A stretch of 64,000 nt of DNA from Frankia sp. AgB1.9 (GTDB lineage: Bacteria > Actinomycetota > Actinomycetes > Frankiales > Frankiaceae): the NCBI RefSeq assembly GCF_016786355.1, contig NZ_JADWYX010000033.1, forward strand, positions 1-64,000. The letters run 5' to 3'. The notes under the pieces are model-generated. The model was given only the letters and a program-made list of their open reading frames with translations. It searched no databases and had not been told where the DNA came from. The position numbers were made by a program, and so were the translations under genes. Shown in pieces: positions 27,873 through 36,616 of this stretch (positions are counted from its first letter, which is position 1; the number at the start of each line of letters is the position of its first letter).

Positions 27873-27892
27873 CCCGGTCCGAAAGGACCGGG
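27873..27892 (+). terminator. Hairpin terminator with GAAA loop
   Basis: CCCGGTCC-GAAA-GGACCGGG, a perfect 8-bp stem capped by a GNRA tetraloop, begins two bases after the DUF2277 stop. There is no T tail, as is usual in GC-rich actinomycetes. Confidence 0.75.
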
Positions 27893-27979
27893 ACGGCGGA
27901 CGCTGGCGCGTCTCGCGTGCGATCGTGGAGCCTGTGTGATGGGCGCCACACCTGGCGCGGCGGACGGGAGGCCACGGCG

Positions 27980-29665
27980 ATGGTGGCGACGACCGGTCGG
28001 TCCTTCGCGGCGGACGCGGGCTCGGGCGACGAGCGGTGGGCGCCGGACCCGGCGCTGGCGGCGGCGCGGGCCTATACCTGGGTGACGCAGCTCGTCCGGC
28101 ACGCCCAGCAGGTGCCCGACCAGGCCGCCCTGCGGTTCGACGGGCGGACCGTCACCTGGAGCGAGCTGGCCGACCGGGCGTCGCGGGTGGCCTCGGCGTT
28201 GACCCGGCGCGGGGTCAGGCCGGGTGACCGGGTCGCGACACTGATGCTCAACCACGTCGAGCACGTCACGGCGTTGCTCGGGGCCATTTGGGCTGGGGCG
28301 ATCGCGGTGCCGGTGAACTTCCGCCTGGTCGGGGCCGAGGTCGCCTGGATCCTGGACAACAGCGCGGCCACGGCCCTCGTCGTCGACGCGGCGACCGCGC
28401 CGGTGGCCGCGGCGGCCCGCGAGCAGGTGCCTGTCGAGGTGTGCCTGGTGGTCGGCGGCGACCCGACCCGCGCCGGAACAGGAGCCGAGGACTTCGAGGC
28501 GGCCGTCGCGGCGGAGCCGGAACTGCCGGACGCTGCGGGGGCCGCGGGTGTCGCCGGCGGGCGCTTCCCGTACGCCCAGGTCCAGGAGACGGACACGTTC
28601 CTGCTGATGTACACGTCGGGGACGACCGGCCATCCCAAGGGCGCCATGCTGACGCATCTCAACCTGCTGATGCAGGCGATCACCGCGCTGCGCTCCTACC
28701 AGCTGTCCGGCCCGGACATGGCGGTCCTGGTGGCCGCGCCACTGTTCCACATCGCGGGTGTCGGGGCGCTGGCGCCGGCGATGCTGACGGGCGGCCGGGC
28801 GGTCATCGCGCCGACCGGGGCTTTCGACCCCGAGGCGGTCATCCGGCTGATCGCCACCGAACGGGTGACCAGCGCGTTCCTGGTGCCGACGCAGTGGCAG
28901 GCGGTCTGCGCGGTGCCGGGGGTTCGCGACCTCGACCTGGCGCTGCGCTCGATGTCCTGGGGCGCGTCACCGGCGCCGGCGTCCACGTTGGAGGCCATGG
29001 CGTCGACGTTCCCCGCGGTCGCCAACATCGCCGTTTTCGGCCAGACCGAGATGTCTCCCGTCACCTGTGTTCTCGACGGCGTGGACGCGCCGCGCAAGCT
29101 CGGTTCGATCGGGAAACCGGTGTCGACGGTCGCGGTCCGGATCGTCGACGAGGAGATGCGTGACGTCCCGCGCGGCGAGGTCGGGGAGATCGTCTACCGC
29201 GGTCCCGGGCTGATGGCGGGCTACTGGCGCGACCCCGAGGCGACCGCGGCGGCCTACGCCGGCGGCTGGTTCCATTCCGGCGACCTCGTCCGCGAGGACG
29301 ACGAGGGCTTCCTCTACGTGGTGGACCGCAAGAAGGACATGATCATCTCGGGCGGCGAGAACATCTACTGCGCCGAGGTGGAGAGCGCGATCGCCGGCCA
29401 TCCCAAGGTCCGCGACGTGGCGCTCATCGGCGTCCCCCACCCCCGCTGGGTCGAGACCCCGCTCGCGGTCATCGAGCCCGCCGACCCGGCCGACCCACCG
29501 ACCCTCGACGAGATCCTGGCCTGGACCAAGGACCGTCTCGCCTCCTACAAGAAGCCGACCGCCATCCAGCTCGTCGACCTCCTCCCGCGCAACGCCAGTG
29601 GCAAGATCCGCAAGGTCGACCTCCGAGCCCGCTTCGCCCGGCGGCCCGCGAACTCGGCCGGCTGA
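27980..29665 (+). CDS. Acyl-CoA synthetase (FadD-like, AMP-binding)
   Basis: 561 residues from the ATG at 27980, which follows GGGAGG; a longer frame to 27917 is unlikely. ANL-family motifs: YTSGTTGHPKGAMLTH (P-loop), FGQTEMS, GWFHSGDLVREDDEGFLYVVDRKKDMIISGGENIYCAEVE (A8 hinge) and the catalytic lysine in NASGKIRKVDLR. It activates a carboxylic acid to its CoA ester via an acyl-adenylate; the substrate could be a fatty or steroid-derived acid. Its stop is four bases from the stop of the convergent EamA transporter. Confidence 0.93.
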   Translation: MVATTGRSFAADAGSGDERWAPDPALAAARAYTWVTQLVRHAQQVPDQAALRFDGRTVTWSELADRASRVASALTRRGVRPGDRVATLMLNHVEHVTALLGAIWAGAIAVPVNFRLVGAEVAWILDNSAATALVVDAATAPVAAAAREQVPVEVCLVVGGDPTRAGTGAEDFEAAVAAEPELPDAAGAAGVAGGRFPYAQVQETDTFLLMYTSGTTGHPKGAMLTHLNLLMQAITALRSYQLSGPDMAVLVAAPLFHIAGVGALAPAMLTGGRAVIAPTGAFDPEAVIRLIATERVTSAFLVPTQWQAVCAVPGVRDLDLALRSMSWGASPAPASTLEAMASTFPAVANIAVFGQTEMSPVTCVLDGVDAPRKLGSIGKPVSTVAVRIVDEEMRDVPRGEVGEIVYRGPGLMAGYWRDPEATAAAYAGGWFHSGDLVREDDEGFLYVVDRKKDMIISGGENIYCAEVESAIAGHPKVRDVALIGVPHPRWVETPLAVIEPADPADPPTLDEILAWTKDRLASYKKPTAIQLVDLLPRNASGKIRKVDLRARFARRPANSAG

Positions 29666-29669
29666 CGCG

Positions 29670-30653
29670 CTACCGGGCCGGCCTGCGCCGCGGCAGCACC
29701 CAGCCGCGCGCACCGGAGCCGCCGGCGGCCGCCGGGGCGGGCGCCAGCGCCACCGCGGGGTCCGGGGCCACGACGACCGGCTCGGCGGAGGCCGCCTGGC
29801 CGCGGGTGGACGTAGCCAGGACGGAGCCGGCGAGGACCAGGGCGAAGCCGGCGCCGATGGTCCAGGTCAGGGGCTCGCCGAGGATCACCGCGCCGGCGGC
29901 GACCGCGACGGCAGGGTTGACGTAGGTGATGACGACCGAGCGGGCGCTGCCGACCTCGCGGATGAGCGCGAAGAACAGGACGAACGCCGTGGCGGTGCAG
30001 ACCAGGCCGAGGCCGACGAGCGCGCCCAGCACCCGGCCGCTGGGCATGGCGTGCGGCCAGGTCGCGATCGCGGGACCGACGTAGACGAGCGCCGCGAGCG
30101 ACACACACGCGGTCGTCATCGGTAGCGGCGGGACGTCACCGAGCTTCCTGGCCGCGATCATCGGGGCGATCGTGTAGCAGACCGCGCAGATCAGCACCTC
30201 GGCAACCGGCCAGACACCCACATGGCTGATCCCGGGAACCGCGAGCACGGTCACGCCGCCGGTACCGACCGCGAGCCCCAGCCACCGAACCCGGGTCACC
30301 GGCTCAGCGCCACCGGCGAGTCGGTTCAGCAGCACGGCGACGACGGGCGTCGCCGCGATCAGCAGACCGGTCAACGAGCTGGACAACCGCCGCTCGGCGT
30401 CCGACAGCAGAATCCACGGGCCGACGATCTCGATGCACGCGAACGCCACGATCGGCTTCCAGTGCCGGCGTACCTGCGCCAGCCCGGCCCGGTCGCGCAG
30501 CGCCACCGGCAGCAGCACCACCGCCCCGACAGCCGTACGCGCGAGCACGACGACCGGCCCCGACACGTCCTCGACCGCGACCTTGATCAGGAGATAGGGA
30601 ATCCCCCAGATCACACCCATCGCGGCGAACAACAACCAACCCCGCCGGCTCAC
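29670..30653 (-). CDS. EamA/DMT-family transporter
   Basis: 327 residues with about ten hydrophobic segments from WLLFAAMGVIWGIPYLLIKVAV to AVILGEPLTWTIGAGFALVLAGSVLAT, in two EamA repeats. The C-terminal 40 residues (after GQAASAEPVVV) are Pro/Ala/Arg-rich and cytosolic. Exports metabolites or amino acids; the substrate cannot be told. About 82 bp downstream of the CGNR regulator gene on the same strand, so the two may be co-transcribed. Confidence 0.88.
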   Translation of the reverse strand: MSRRGWLLFAAMGVIWGIPYLLIKVAVEDVSGPVVVLARTAVGAVVLLPVALRDRAGLAQVRRHWKPIVAFACIEIVGPWILLSDAERRLSSSLTGLLIAATPVVAVLLNRLAGGAEPVTRVRWLGLAVGTGGVTVLAVPGISHVGVWPVAEVLICAVCYTIAPMIAARKLGDVPPLPMTTACVSLAALVYVGPAIATWPHAMPSGRVLGALVGLGLVCTATAFVLFFALIREVGSARSVVITYVNPAVAVAAGAVILGEPLTWTIGAGFALVLAGSVLATSTRGQAASAEPVVVAPDPAVALAPAPAAAGGSGARGWVLPRRRPAR

Positions 30654-30735
30654 CAGCGACCTCCTGTCGACCGAGCCACATCGATCACCTCATCCGCTCC
30701 TTCGCGCCGACCCGGTGGTCGGGGTCGCGCGGGAG

Positions 30736-31287
30736 CTACGAGCCGGACGTCTTCTGGGTGGAGCGGCGGGCGCGGTAGGCGGCAACGGCCTCGCGGTTGC
30801 CGCAGGTGGTGGAGCAGAACCGGCGGGAGCGGTTGCGAGAGAGGTCGATGACCAGGCCGTCGCAACCGTCGGCGGCACAGACGGCCAGCCGGGACAGCTC
30901 GTCGGAGCGGATCATGTCGACCATCGCCATCGCGGTCTCGACCATGATCCGGTCGGTGAACGGCGCGTCGGGGGAGATGGCGTGCACGTGCCAGTCGAAG
31001 CCGCCGTGGCGAACGAGCAACGGGACGGCGTGGGCGTCGGCGAGCAGCCGGTTGACCAGCTCGGCGGCGTCGTCGCGGTCGCTGGTGAGCAGCCGGCGCA
31101 GGTCGGCCCGCAGGGCCCGGACCGCCGCGAGCTCGGCCTCGTCGTGGTCCCGCCGGCCCGTGTAGTGGAACTCGTCGAAGAAGTCGTCGAGCTGTTCGAA
31201 GGTCTCCAGCGTGCCCGGCGGTTCGGCTGAGTTGACCAGCCACACCGCGGCAAGCAGCGACGCCTCGGTGTCATGAGCGAACAGCAT
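30736..31287 (-). CDS. CGNR zinc-finger transcriptional regulator
   Basis: 183 residues. The N-terminal ABATE-like helical domain (LAAVWLVNSAEPPGTLETFEQLDDFF) is followed by the C-terminal zinc finger CAADGCDGLVIDLSRNRSRRFCSTTCGNREAVAAYRARR with the defining CGNR. It lies between two EamA transporters, divergent from one and upstream of the other, and probably controls at least one of them. Confidence 0.9.
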   Translation of the reverse strand: MLFAHDTEASLLAAVWLVNSAEPPGTLETFEQLDDFFDEFHYTGRRDHDEAELAAVRALRADLRRLLTSDRDDAAELVNRLLADAHAVPLLVRHGGFDWHVHAISPDAPFTDRIMVETAMAMVDMIRSDELSRLAVCAADGCDGLVIDLSRNRSRRFCSTTCGNREAVAAYRARRSTQKTSGS

Positions 31288-31293
31288 GTTGAC

Positions 31294-31322
31294 ATATTAC
31301 ACTTCCGCCCCATACCGTCACG
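31294..31322 (-). promoter_or_regulatory. Promoter for CGNR gene, possibly leaderless
   Basis: Read on the minus strand, CGTGAC (31317-31322), 17 bases, then TAATAT (31294-31299) lies with the -10 box six bases from the ATG, so the transcript would start at or near the start codon. On the plus strand TTGACA (31336-31341) is a -35-like box toward the divergent transporter, without a clear -10. Confidence 0.5.
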
Positions 31323-31376
31323 AGCCACGGGGTCCTTGACACATGACACAAACACACGACACAAAGGCGGCGGCGC

Positions 31377-32621
31377 GTGGGTGGCGAGACGGGTACGACC
31401 CAGGGCTCAGGTCTGACCCGTGGGCCCGCCGCGGGGACGGCGCTGGCGCTGCTGGCGGCCGGGTCGTTCGGGCTGTCGGGGGCGCTTGCGCGCGGCCTCC
31501 TGGACTCCGGCTGGACGGCCGGAGCGGCGGTCACGGCACGGGTGTCGCTGGCCGCCCTGGCGCTGCTGGGACCGGCCCTGGTCGCGCTGCGGCGGCGCTG
31601 GTGGCTGCTCCGGCGCAACGCCGGGCTGATCGTCGCCTACGGGCTTGTCGCGGTCGCCGGGTGCCAGCTGTGCTACTTCAACGCGGTCACGCACATGGAG
31701 GTCTCGTCCGCGCTGTTGTTGGAGTACACCTCGCCGGTGGCCGTGGTGCTGTGGCTGTGGGCCCGGCATGGCCAGCGGCCGGGTCTGCGCACCGTCCTGG
31801 GCGCCGTACTGTGCGCGCTCGGGCTGGTCGGGGTTCTCGACCTGATCGCCGGCGCGCAGGTCAGCCTCATCGGGGTGCTGTGGGCGGCCGGAGCGATGGT
31901 CGGCGCGGCGATCTACTTCGTCCTGTCGGCGGCCGACGACACCGGGCTGCCACCGATCGTCCTGGCGGCCGGCGGACTGGTCGTCGGCGCTCTCGGGCTG
32001 CTGACCGCCGGGGCCGTCGGCGTCGTGCCCATGGCGGTGTCGACGGCACCGGTGACCTATCAGGGCACGACGATGCCGTGGTGGCTGCCGATCACGCTTC
32101 TCGGGCTGGTGACCTGCGCGCTCGCCTACTGGGCCGGGATCGCCGCCAGCCGGCTGCTCGGGCCGCGCCTGGCGTCGTTCGTCTCGCTTTTCGAGGTGCT
32201 CTCGGCGCTCGCGTTCGCCTGGCTGCTGCTCGGCGAGCTACCTCGACCGATCCAGCTGATCGGCGGCCTCCTCGTCCTGGCCGGCGTCATGACCGTCAGG
32301 TCCGGCGAATCGACCATCGCGGCCGACGAGCACCCGGAGGCCGTCGCCACCGGGCTGGCAGCCAGCCCCGGCGGGCACCCGCGGCACGACCGGCGCCGGG
32401 CAGCCCACGTCGCGGCCGCCCGGCGCGCGGCCGCCCGGCGCGCGGCCGCCCGTGCCCGGCGGGCGTATGCCGGCTCGATCCGCGGGCCGCGCTCGGTCCG
32501 GGGGCTGGCGGACGGCGCCGGCCGCTCTGGTCAGGCGAAATCGGACGGGCTGAACGCCTTGGGCTCGACCAGGACCAGCCAGTTGCCGGAGACGTCGCGG
32601 ATGACCGCCTCGACCCCGTAG
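31377..32621 (+). CDS. EamA/DMT-family transporter with Ala/Arg-rich tail
   Basis: 414 residues from GTG, about 80-100 longer than the family norm. Ten hydrophobic segments span about 20-305 (ALALLAAGSFGLSGALARGLL to LIGGLLVLAGVMTVRSGE). The tail after residue 315 is hydrophilic, includes an Ala-Ala-Ala-Arg-Arg repeat encoded by a 15-bp tandem repeat, and the last 30 residues are read through the 3' end of the convergent VOC gene. The tail looks like read-through following loss of an earlier stop. Divergent from the CGNR regulator. Confidence 0.82.
   Translation: MGGETGTTQGSGLTRGPAAGTALALLAAGSFGLSGALARGLLDSGWTAGAAVTARVSLAALALLGPALVALRRRWWLLRRNAGLIVAYGLVAVAGCQLCYFNAVTHMEVSSALLLEYTSPVAVVLWLWARHGQRPGLRTVLGAVLCALGLVGVLDLIAGAQVSLIGVLWAAGAMVGAAIYFVLSAADDTGLPPIVLAAGGLVVGALGLLTAGAVGVVPMAVSTAPVTYQGTTMPWWLPITLLGLVTCALAYWAGIAASRLLGPRLASFVSLFEVLSALAFAWLLLGELPRPIQLIGGLLVLAGVMTVRSGESTIAADEHPEAVATGLAASPGGHPRHDRRRAAHVAAARRAAARRAAARARRAYAGSIRGPRSVRGLADGAGRSGQAKSDGLNALGSTRTSQLPETSRMTASTP
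32412..32452 (+). repeat. 15-bp tandem repeat in transporter tail
   Basis: GCGGCCGCCCGGCGC occurs as two full copies plus an 11-base third copy and encodes AAARR repeats in the transporter's C-terminal extension. Confidence 0.85.
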
Positions 32622-32959
32622 GGACGGTCGGACGGCTCCTGGACGAACTCGACGCCCTTGGCGCTCAGCTCCTCGAAGGTCTTCCGGCAGTCGTCGACCT
32701 TGAGGCCGAGGCCGCCGAGCTGGCCCTTGCCGAGCTGGCGGCGGTAGAAGTCGGCGGCCTCCGCGTCGAGTGGCGGGCCGGGGACCATCAGGGTGATCGT
32801 CAGCTCCGGCTGGCTCGGATGGCCGACCTCCAGCCAGCGGAAGCCCTCCCCCATGGTCACGTCGGTGCGGACCTCGAAGCCGAGCGCGTTGACGTAGAAG
32901 TCGCGGGCCTTCTCCTGGTCGAGGCAGTAGACGGTCACCAGCGAGATGTTCGTGATCAT
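32531..32959 (-). CDS. VOC-family (glyoxalase/dioxygenase-like) protein
   Basis: 142 residues with two beta-alpha-beta-beta-beta modules: NISLVTVYCLDQEKARDFYVNALGFEVRTDV and LGLKVDDCRKTFEELSAKGVEFVQEPSDRPYGVEAVIRDVSGNWLVLVEP. Candidate metal ligands include Glu residues in LEVGH and VLVEP. It lies 69 bp after an AraC-type regulator, an arrangement common for small-molecule resistance proteins. Its 3' end overlaps the convergent transporter tail by 91 bp. Confidence 0.88.
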   Translation of the reverse strand: MITNISLVTVYCLDQEKARDFYVNALGFEVRTDVTMGEGFRWLEVGHPSQPELTITLMVPGPPLDAEAADFYRRQLGKGQLGGLGLKVDDCRKTFEELSAKGVEFVQEPSDRPYGVEAVIRDVSGNWLVLVEPKAFSPSDFA

Positions 32960-33028
32960 GAGTTCAGCCTAGGCCGGCCGCGCGGGCCTGGTCTTCTCCG
33001 AGATTGCGCGGGTCCGCGAACCCGCAGG

Positions 33029-33478
33029 TCATAGCGCGGGGCCGCCGGCAGCACCGCCGGCCGGGGTGCCGCCGGCGGTGCCGCGCAGGTCCATGGAGCC
33101 GCGCATGAACAGGTAACAACCGGGGACGTGCGGGGCGCCGCGGGTGGCCCAACGGTCCCGGTAGGCGGTCGGGCTCTCTCCTACGAGCTGTGTGAAGCGC
33201 GCGGAGAACGAGCCGAGGCTGGCGAAGCCGACCATCATGCAGATCTCGGTGACGGTCAGGTTGGCGTGGCGCAGCAGATCCTGGGCGCGCTCGATCCGTC
33301 GGCGGGTGAGGTAGCGGATCGGGGTCTCGTCGTAGGTGGCCTCGAAGCAGCGGACCAGGTGGTACTTCGACACCGCCGCGACCCTGGCCAGCTCGTCGAG
33401 GTCCAGCGGTTCCCGGTAGTGCCGGTCGATGTGGTCCCGCACCCGCCGCAGATGCGGCAACAGCTCCAGGGGCACCAC
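33029..33478 (-). CDS. AraC-family transcriptional regulator (DNA-binding domain only)
   Basis: 149 residues. The double helix-turn-helix spans about 8-108: DLDELARVAAVSKYHLVRCFEATYDETPIRYLTRRRIERAQDLL and TEICMMVGFASLGSFSARFTQLVGESPTAYRDRW. No effector domain; the remaining 40 residues are Gly/Ala-rich. Three bases after the TMEM175-like gene stop and upstream of the VOC gene, so TMEM175-araC-VOC is likely one operon. Confidence 0.88.
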   Translation of the reverse strand: MVPLELLPHLRRVRDHIDRHYREPLDLDELARVAAVSKYHLVRCFEATYDETPIRYLTRRRIERAQDLLRHANLTVTEICMMVGFASLGSFSARFTQLVGESPTAYRDRWATRGAPHVPGCYLFMRGSMDLRGTAGGTPAGGAAGGPAL

Positions 33479-33481
33479 GGT

Positions 33482-34096
33482 TCAGTCCGGGGAGCCGAAG
33501 TCGCGGACGGCGCGGTCGATGCGGCGGTCCGGGACGATCCAGCTCAGGGCGACGAGAACATAGAAGCCGATCGCGAGCACCACGCCCAGCTTGTCGTGGG
33601 TGCCGACGAAAAGCGCGGACAGGATGCCTGCGGAGTAGAACAGCGGTGACAGCTTGCCTTTGAGATCGCGGCCGACAGCCTGTCTGAGCTGGGATTCAGG
33701 ACCCTGACCCCGGATGATCACACGTTGCAGGACGAAATAGGCGACCGCCGCGGCCAGCAGGTTCACGCCGTAGATGACGACCGGGGTGCGGGCGTAGTCG
33801 GTCTCGTCCATCCACGCCGTGGTGAACGGGAGAAGCGAGAGCCAGAACAGCAGCCCGAGGTTCGCCCAGAGGACTCCGCCGGTGACCTGGCGGACCAGCT
33901 GGAACATGTGGTGATGATTGTTCCAATAGATTCCGACATAGACGAAGCTGAGCACGTAGCTGAGCAGGGCCTTGCCCGCGGTGTGCCGAAGGTCCGCGAA
34001 GGTGTGCCCCTCCGGGACCTTCAGCTCCAGGACCATGATCGTGATGATGATGGCCAGCACGCCATCGCTGAAGGCCTCCAGGCGGCTCGTTCTCAC
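33482..34096 (-). CDS. TMEM175-family (DUF1211) membrane protein
   Basis: 204 residues. The family signature RLEAFSDGVLAIIITIMVLELKVP is at the N-terminus, including the pore-lining FSD motif, followed by five further hydrophobic segments. Bacterial TMEM175 proteins form tetrameric potassium-permeable channels without a P-loop; two-repeat eukaryotic homologues are lysosomal. First gene of the probable TMEM175-araC-VOC operon. Confidence 0.9.
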   Translation of the reverse strand: MRTSRLEAFSDGVLAIIITIMVLELKVPEGHTFADLRHTAGKALLSYVLSFVYVGIYWNNHHHMFQLVRQVTGGVLWANLGLLFWLSLLPFTTAWMDETDYARTPVVIYGVNLLAAAVAYFVLQRVIIRGQGPESQLRQAVGRDLKGKLSPLFYSAGILSALFVGTHDKLGVVLAIGFYVLVALSWIVPDRRIDRAVRDFGSPD

Positions 34097-34226
34097 CGGC
34101 CGACCGTCCCGGGGCCGCCGATCTTCGGGCCCGCCGCCGCCCCGCTCCCAGGTGTCCGCATATCGCTATAAGAGCATCCCGCGCGCTGGACGCTCAGCAA
34201 GGGCCCTGGTCAGGACCGAGCTCGGA

Positions 34227-34997
34227 TCAGACGGGTGAGGGCCCGCTACCTGTCGCCGCCGCCTCAGCTGGCTTTCGCGTCCACGCGGCGGTGGAGGTGC
34301 GGACCCGGACCCCCGTGGCGACGACCACGAGCAGCAGGCCGATCGCGACCAGTAGCTCCCATTCCCCGCGCCCGTGCTCGATCAGCATCGCGCCGGACAA
34401 CGCGCCGATGAACAGGCAGACGACCGAGAGGGCCCGCCGGCCGATCTGGCGCCTCCCGTGCCCGTTGGCCGAGTCCGCCATGATCCCGGTGATCGTCCGG
34501 GTCATCACGGTTGTCGTCAGGCCGGGGACGTCCAACATAAGGACCGTCGCGTTCTGAATACCCATGCCGACGGCGAGCAGGCTGATCATCGCTGTCGCCG
34601 CCCCGTCCGAGTACGGGCGAGCCAGGACGACGTCGAGGACGAACGCGACCACGACGAGAACCGTCTGGACGCTGACCGCCAGGAGCAGCTGGCGGCCGCG
34701 GTGCGTGCCGTGGAGGTGCGCGATCCGGCCGCCCGCCAGGGCGCCCGCCACGAACGCGCTGAACGCGAGCAGCGAGGCCCACCAGACGAACTCGCGTGAT
34801 CCGCCGAGCGAGAACGCGAGAAAGACGACGTTGCCGGTCATGTTCGCCACGAAGACATGCCGCAGCTCCAGGTAGCTGAACGCGTCGACCAGCCCGGTCA
34901 CGAAGGTCAGGACCACCAGCAGCGCTGGCAGCGGACCGGACGGGTCGTCCCGCGCTGGCACGACCGTGCGCCACGCGTCCACCAGGTTCTGTCGCAT
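34227..34997 (-). CDS. DUF1275 (YoaK-like) membrane protein
   Basis: 256 residues with six or so hydrophobic segments. Conserved DUF1275 features: LTFVTGLVDAFSYLELRHVFVANMTGNVVFLAFSL and AVGMGIQNATVLMLDVPGLTTTVMTRTITGIMADS. A strong GGAGGGGG precedes the ATG. Function unknown; proposed membrane carrier role in the family is not established. Stands alone between the TMEM175 operon and the SMP-30 gene. Confidence 0.88.
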   Translation of the reverse strand: MRQNLVDAWRTVVPARDDPSGPLPALLVVLTFVTGLVDAFSYLELRHVFVANMTGNVVFLAFSLGGSREFVWWASLLAFSAFVAGALAGGRIAHLHGTHRGRQLLLAVSVQTVLVVVAFVLDVVLARPYSDGAATAMISLLAVGMGIQNATVLMLDVPGLTTTVMTRTITGIMADSANGHGRRQIGRRALSVVCLFIGALSGAMLIEHGRGEWELLVAIGLLLVVVATGVRVRTSTAAWTRKPAEAAATGSGPSPV

Positions 34998-35177
34998 CCG
35001 GCCCCCTCCAGCGAGGCCCGGCCCTCGAGCGCCGGACTCCCCTACGAGAGCACGGATCCGACCCGTGGACCTGTCGGGCCGGCGAGGGCCGCGTCTCTCG
35101 GCCGGCCGACACCTGGCGCCGGGCGATGCGAGGATCGGACCTCGGCATTGCCGTCGAACCGAGCCGGAGGTTCAGGA

Positions 35178-36044
35178 ATGAAGGTCTTAGCAAGCGGGCT
35201 GCGTTTCCCCGAGGGGCCGATCGCCCTCGCGGACGGCTCGGTCCTCGTCGTCGAGATCGAGGGCGGCGCGTTAACCCGCGTCGCGGCGGATGGCACGGTC
35301 ACGCCGCTGCACTGCGGCGGCGGTCCCAACGGCGCGGCCGCCGGCCCGGACGGAGCGATCTACGTCTGCAACGACGGTGGCCTGGCCTTCACCACCAAGG
35401 ACGGCATACGGTTTCCCGTCGACCACGCCGAAGGCAACGAGGGCGGCTACGTCCAGCGGGTCGACCTGGCGACCGGCGACGTGGAGGTGGTGTTCACCCA
35501 CGTCGACGGAAACCGTATCGGAAATCTCAACGACATCGTTTTCGACGCGACCGGCTCCTGCTATCTCGTCGACACCACCCACGGCGCCTTATACTACGCG
35601 GACCCCATTGACGGGACGATCGAAGTCGCCGAGAAAGACCTTTCCTACCCCAACGGTATGGGCCTTTCTCCCGACGGCACGAGGCTCTATGTCTCGGAGA
35701 CCTATTCGGGCCGCGTTCTCGCCTGGAACGTGACGGCGCCGGGCACTCTCGCCGCGAAGACCGAGCTGTTCTCCACCGGCGGCGAGCACCACTGGGACGG
35801 CCTCGCGATCGACGGCGCCGGCAACGTGTGCGTCGCGAACCTCGGGAAGTCGGGCATCACGGTCCTCAGCCCACAGGGCGAGGTCCTGCGGGAGTTCGTG
35901 ACCCCGGAGTACGACCCGTTCGTGACGAACATCTGTTTCGGCGGCCCCGCCGGTGACACGGCGTTCCTCTGCTCGGCGGGCCGCGGCATTCTCTACACCT
36001 TCCCATGGCCCTGGCCTGGCCTGCCGCTGCACTTCGCCTGCTGA
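35178..36044 (+). CDS. SMP-30/gluconolactonase-like hydrolase
   Basis: 288 residues, a six-bladed propeller. Metal-site residues are suggested by Glu in GLRFPEGPIA, Asn in NLNDIVFDATG and Asp in NGMGLSPDG/HHWDGLAIDGAGNVCVANLG. Start chosen at 35178 with GGAGG eight bases before; a longer frame upstream has no support. Lactone hydrolysis or sugar-acid metabolism is the usual role. No signal peptide is seen. Confidence 0.88.
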   Translation: MKVLASGLRFPEGPIALADGSVLVVEIEGGALTRVAADGTVTPLHCGGGPNGAAAGPDGAIYVCNDGGLAFTTKDGIRFPVDHAEGNEGGYVQRVDLATGDVEVVFTHVDGNRIGNLNDIVFDATGSCYLVDTTHGALYYADPIDGTIEVAEKDLSYPNGMGLSPDGTRLYVSETYSGRVLAWNVTAPGTLAAKTELFSTGGEHHWDGLAIDGAGNVCVANLGKSGITVLSPQGEVLREFVTPEYDPFVTNICFGGPAGDTAFLCSAGRGILYTFPWPWPGLPLHFAC

Positions 36045-36207
36045 GCCACAACCAGCACACACGGCCGTTGCGAGGCCCTTGCGACCGGGCTGTGCCGGCG
36101 CTGTGATGTCGGAATCCGGACCGCCCCGGCGCGGCGGGCCGGCTGCCCGACGGTCATCGCGACCTGCGCCGGGGCTACTTGACAGGGTGATCCGCCAGCC
36201 GCCAGGA

Positions 36208-36223
36208 TCGAATGTATGTTCGA
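36208..36223. promoter_or_regulatory. Possible LexA (SOS) box over a start codon
   Basis: TCGAATGTATGTTCGA differs by one base from the actinobacterial/Gram-positive SOS consensus TCGAAC-N4-GTTCGA. It covers the ATG at 36216 of the next gene. If LexA binds here, transcription would be leaderless or repressed at the start. Confidence 0.5.
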
Positions 36224-36581
36224 TCTCCTCGGGGCCCGCTCTCGCACTCACGTTCGCGTCGTTCGCGAAGGTCGGCTCGTGCCGTACCAGCGGATCCCGG
36301 CGCGGATCGACACCGACTCGCGCCCGCCGGAGGCTCCAGCTCCCGCCACTCTGCCACCGAGCGTGGCGCGGCTGGCGGCCCGGACGAGACTGTCCGCCGA
36401 GCTGCTCGCCGCCATCATCGCGGTCGACGGGCGGACGCGCGCGACTCTCGACGACATGGAGCGCGCGGACGCGCTCGCGGACGTGCTCCTGGCCCGCCGC
36501 CGGCAGCGCGCCGGCCGGCAGCGCCCCGAGCCCGCGGGGGGCGCGGCCACGGCAGACGGGATCACCGCCGCGCACGCCTGA
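36216..36581 (+). CDS. Small hypothetical protein under possible SOS box
   Basis: 121 residues, MFDLLGARSRTHVRVVREGRLVPYQRIPARID..., with a central helical part (SVARLAARTRLSAELLAAIIAVDGRTRATLDDMERADALADVLLARRR) and low-complexity ends. No family recognised. No ribosome site precedes the ATG, which lies inside the dyad at 36208-36223, so a leaderless transcript is the likely mode. The opposite strand is free of recognised genes here, which helps the call, but it could still be a chance frame. Confidence 0.5.
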   Translation: MFDLLGARSRTHVRVVREGRLVPYQRIPARIDTDSRPPEAPAPATLPPSVARLAARTRLSAELLAAIIAVDGRTRATLDDMERADALADVLLARRRQRAGRQRPEPAGGAATADGITAAHA

Positions 36582-36616
36582 AAGGCGCGATACCCCGGCC
36601 CCCGAAGAGAACGAAC

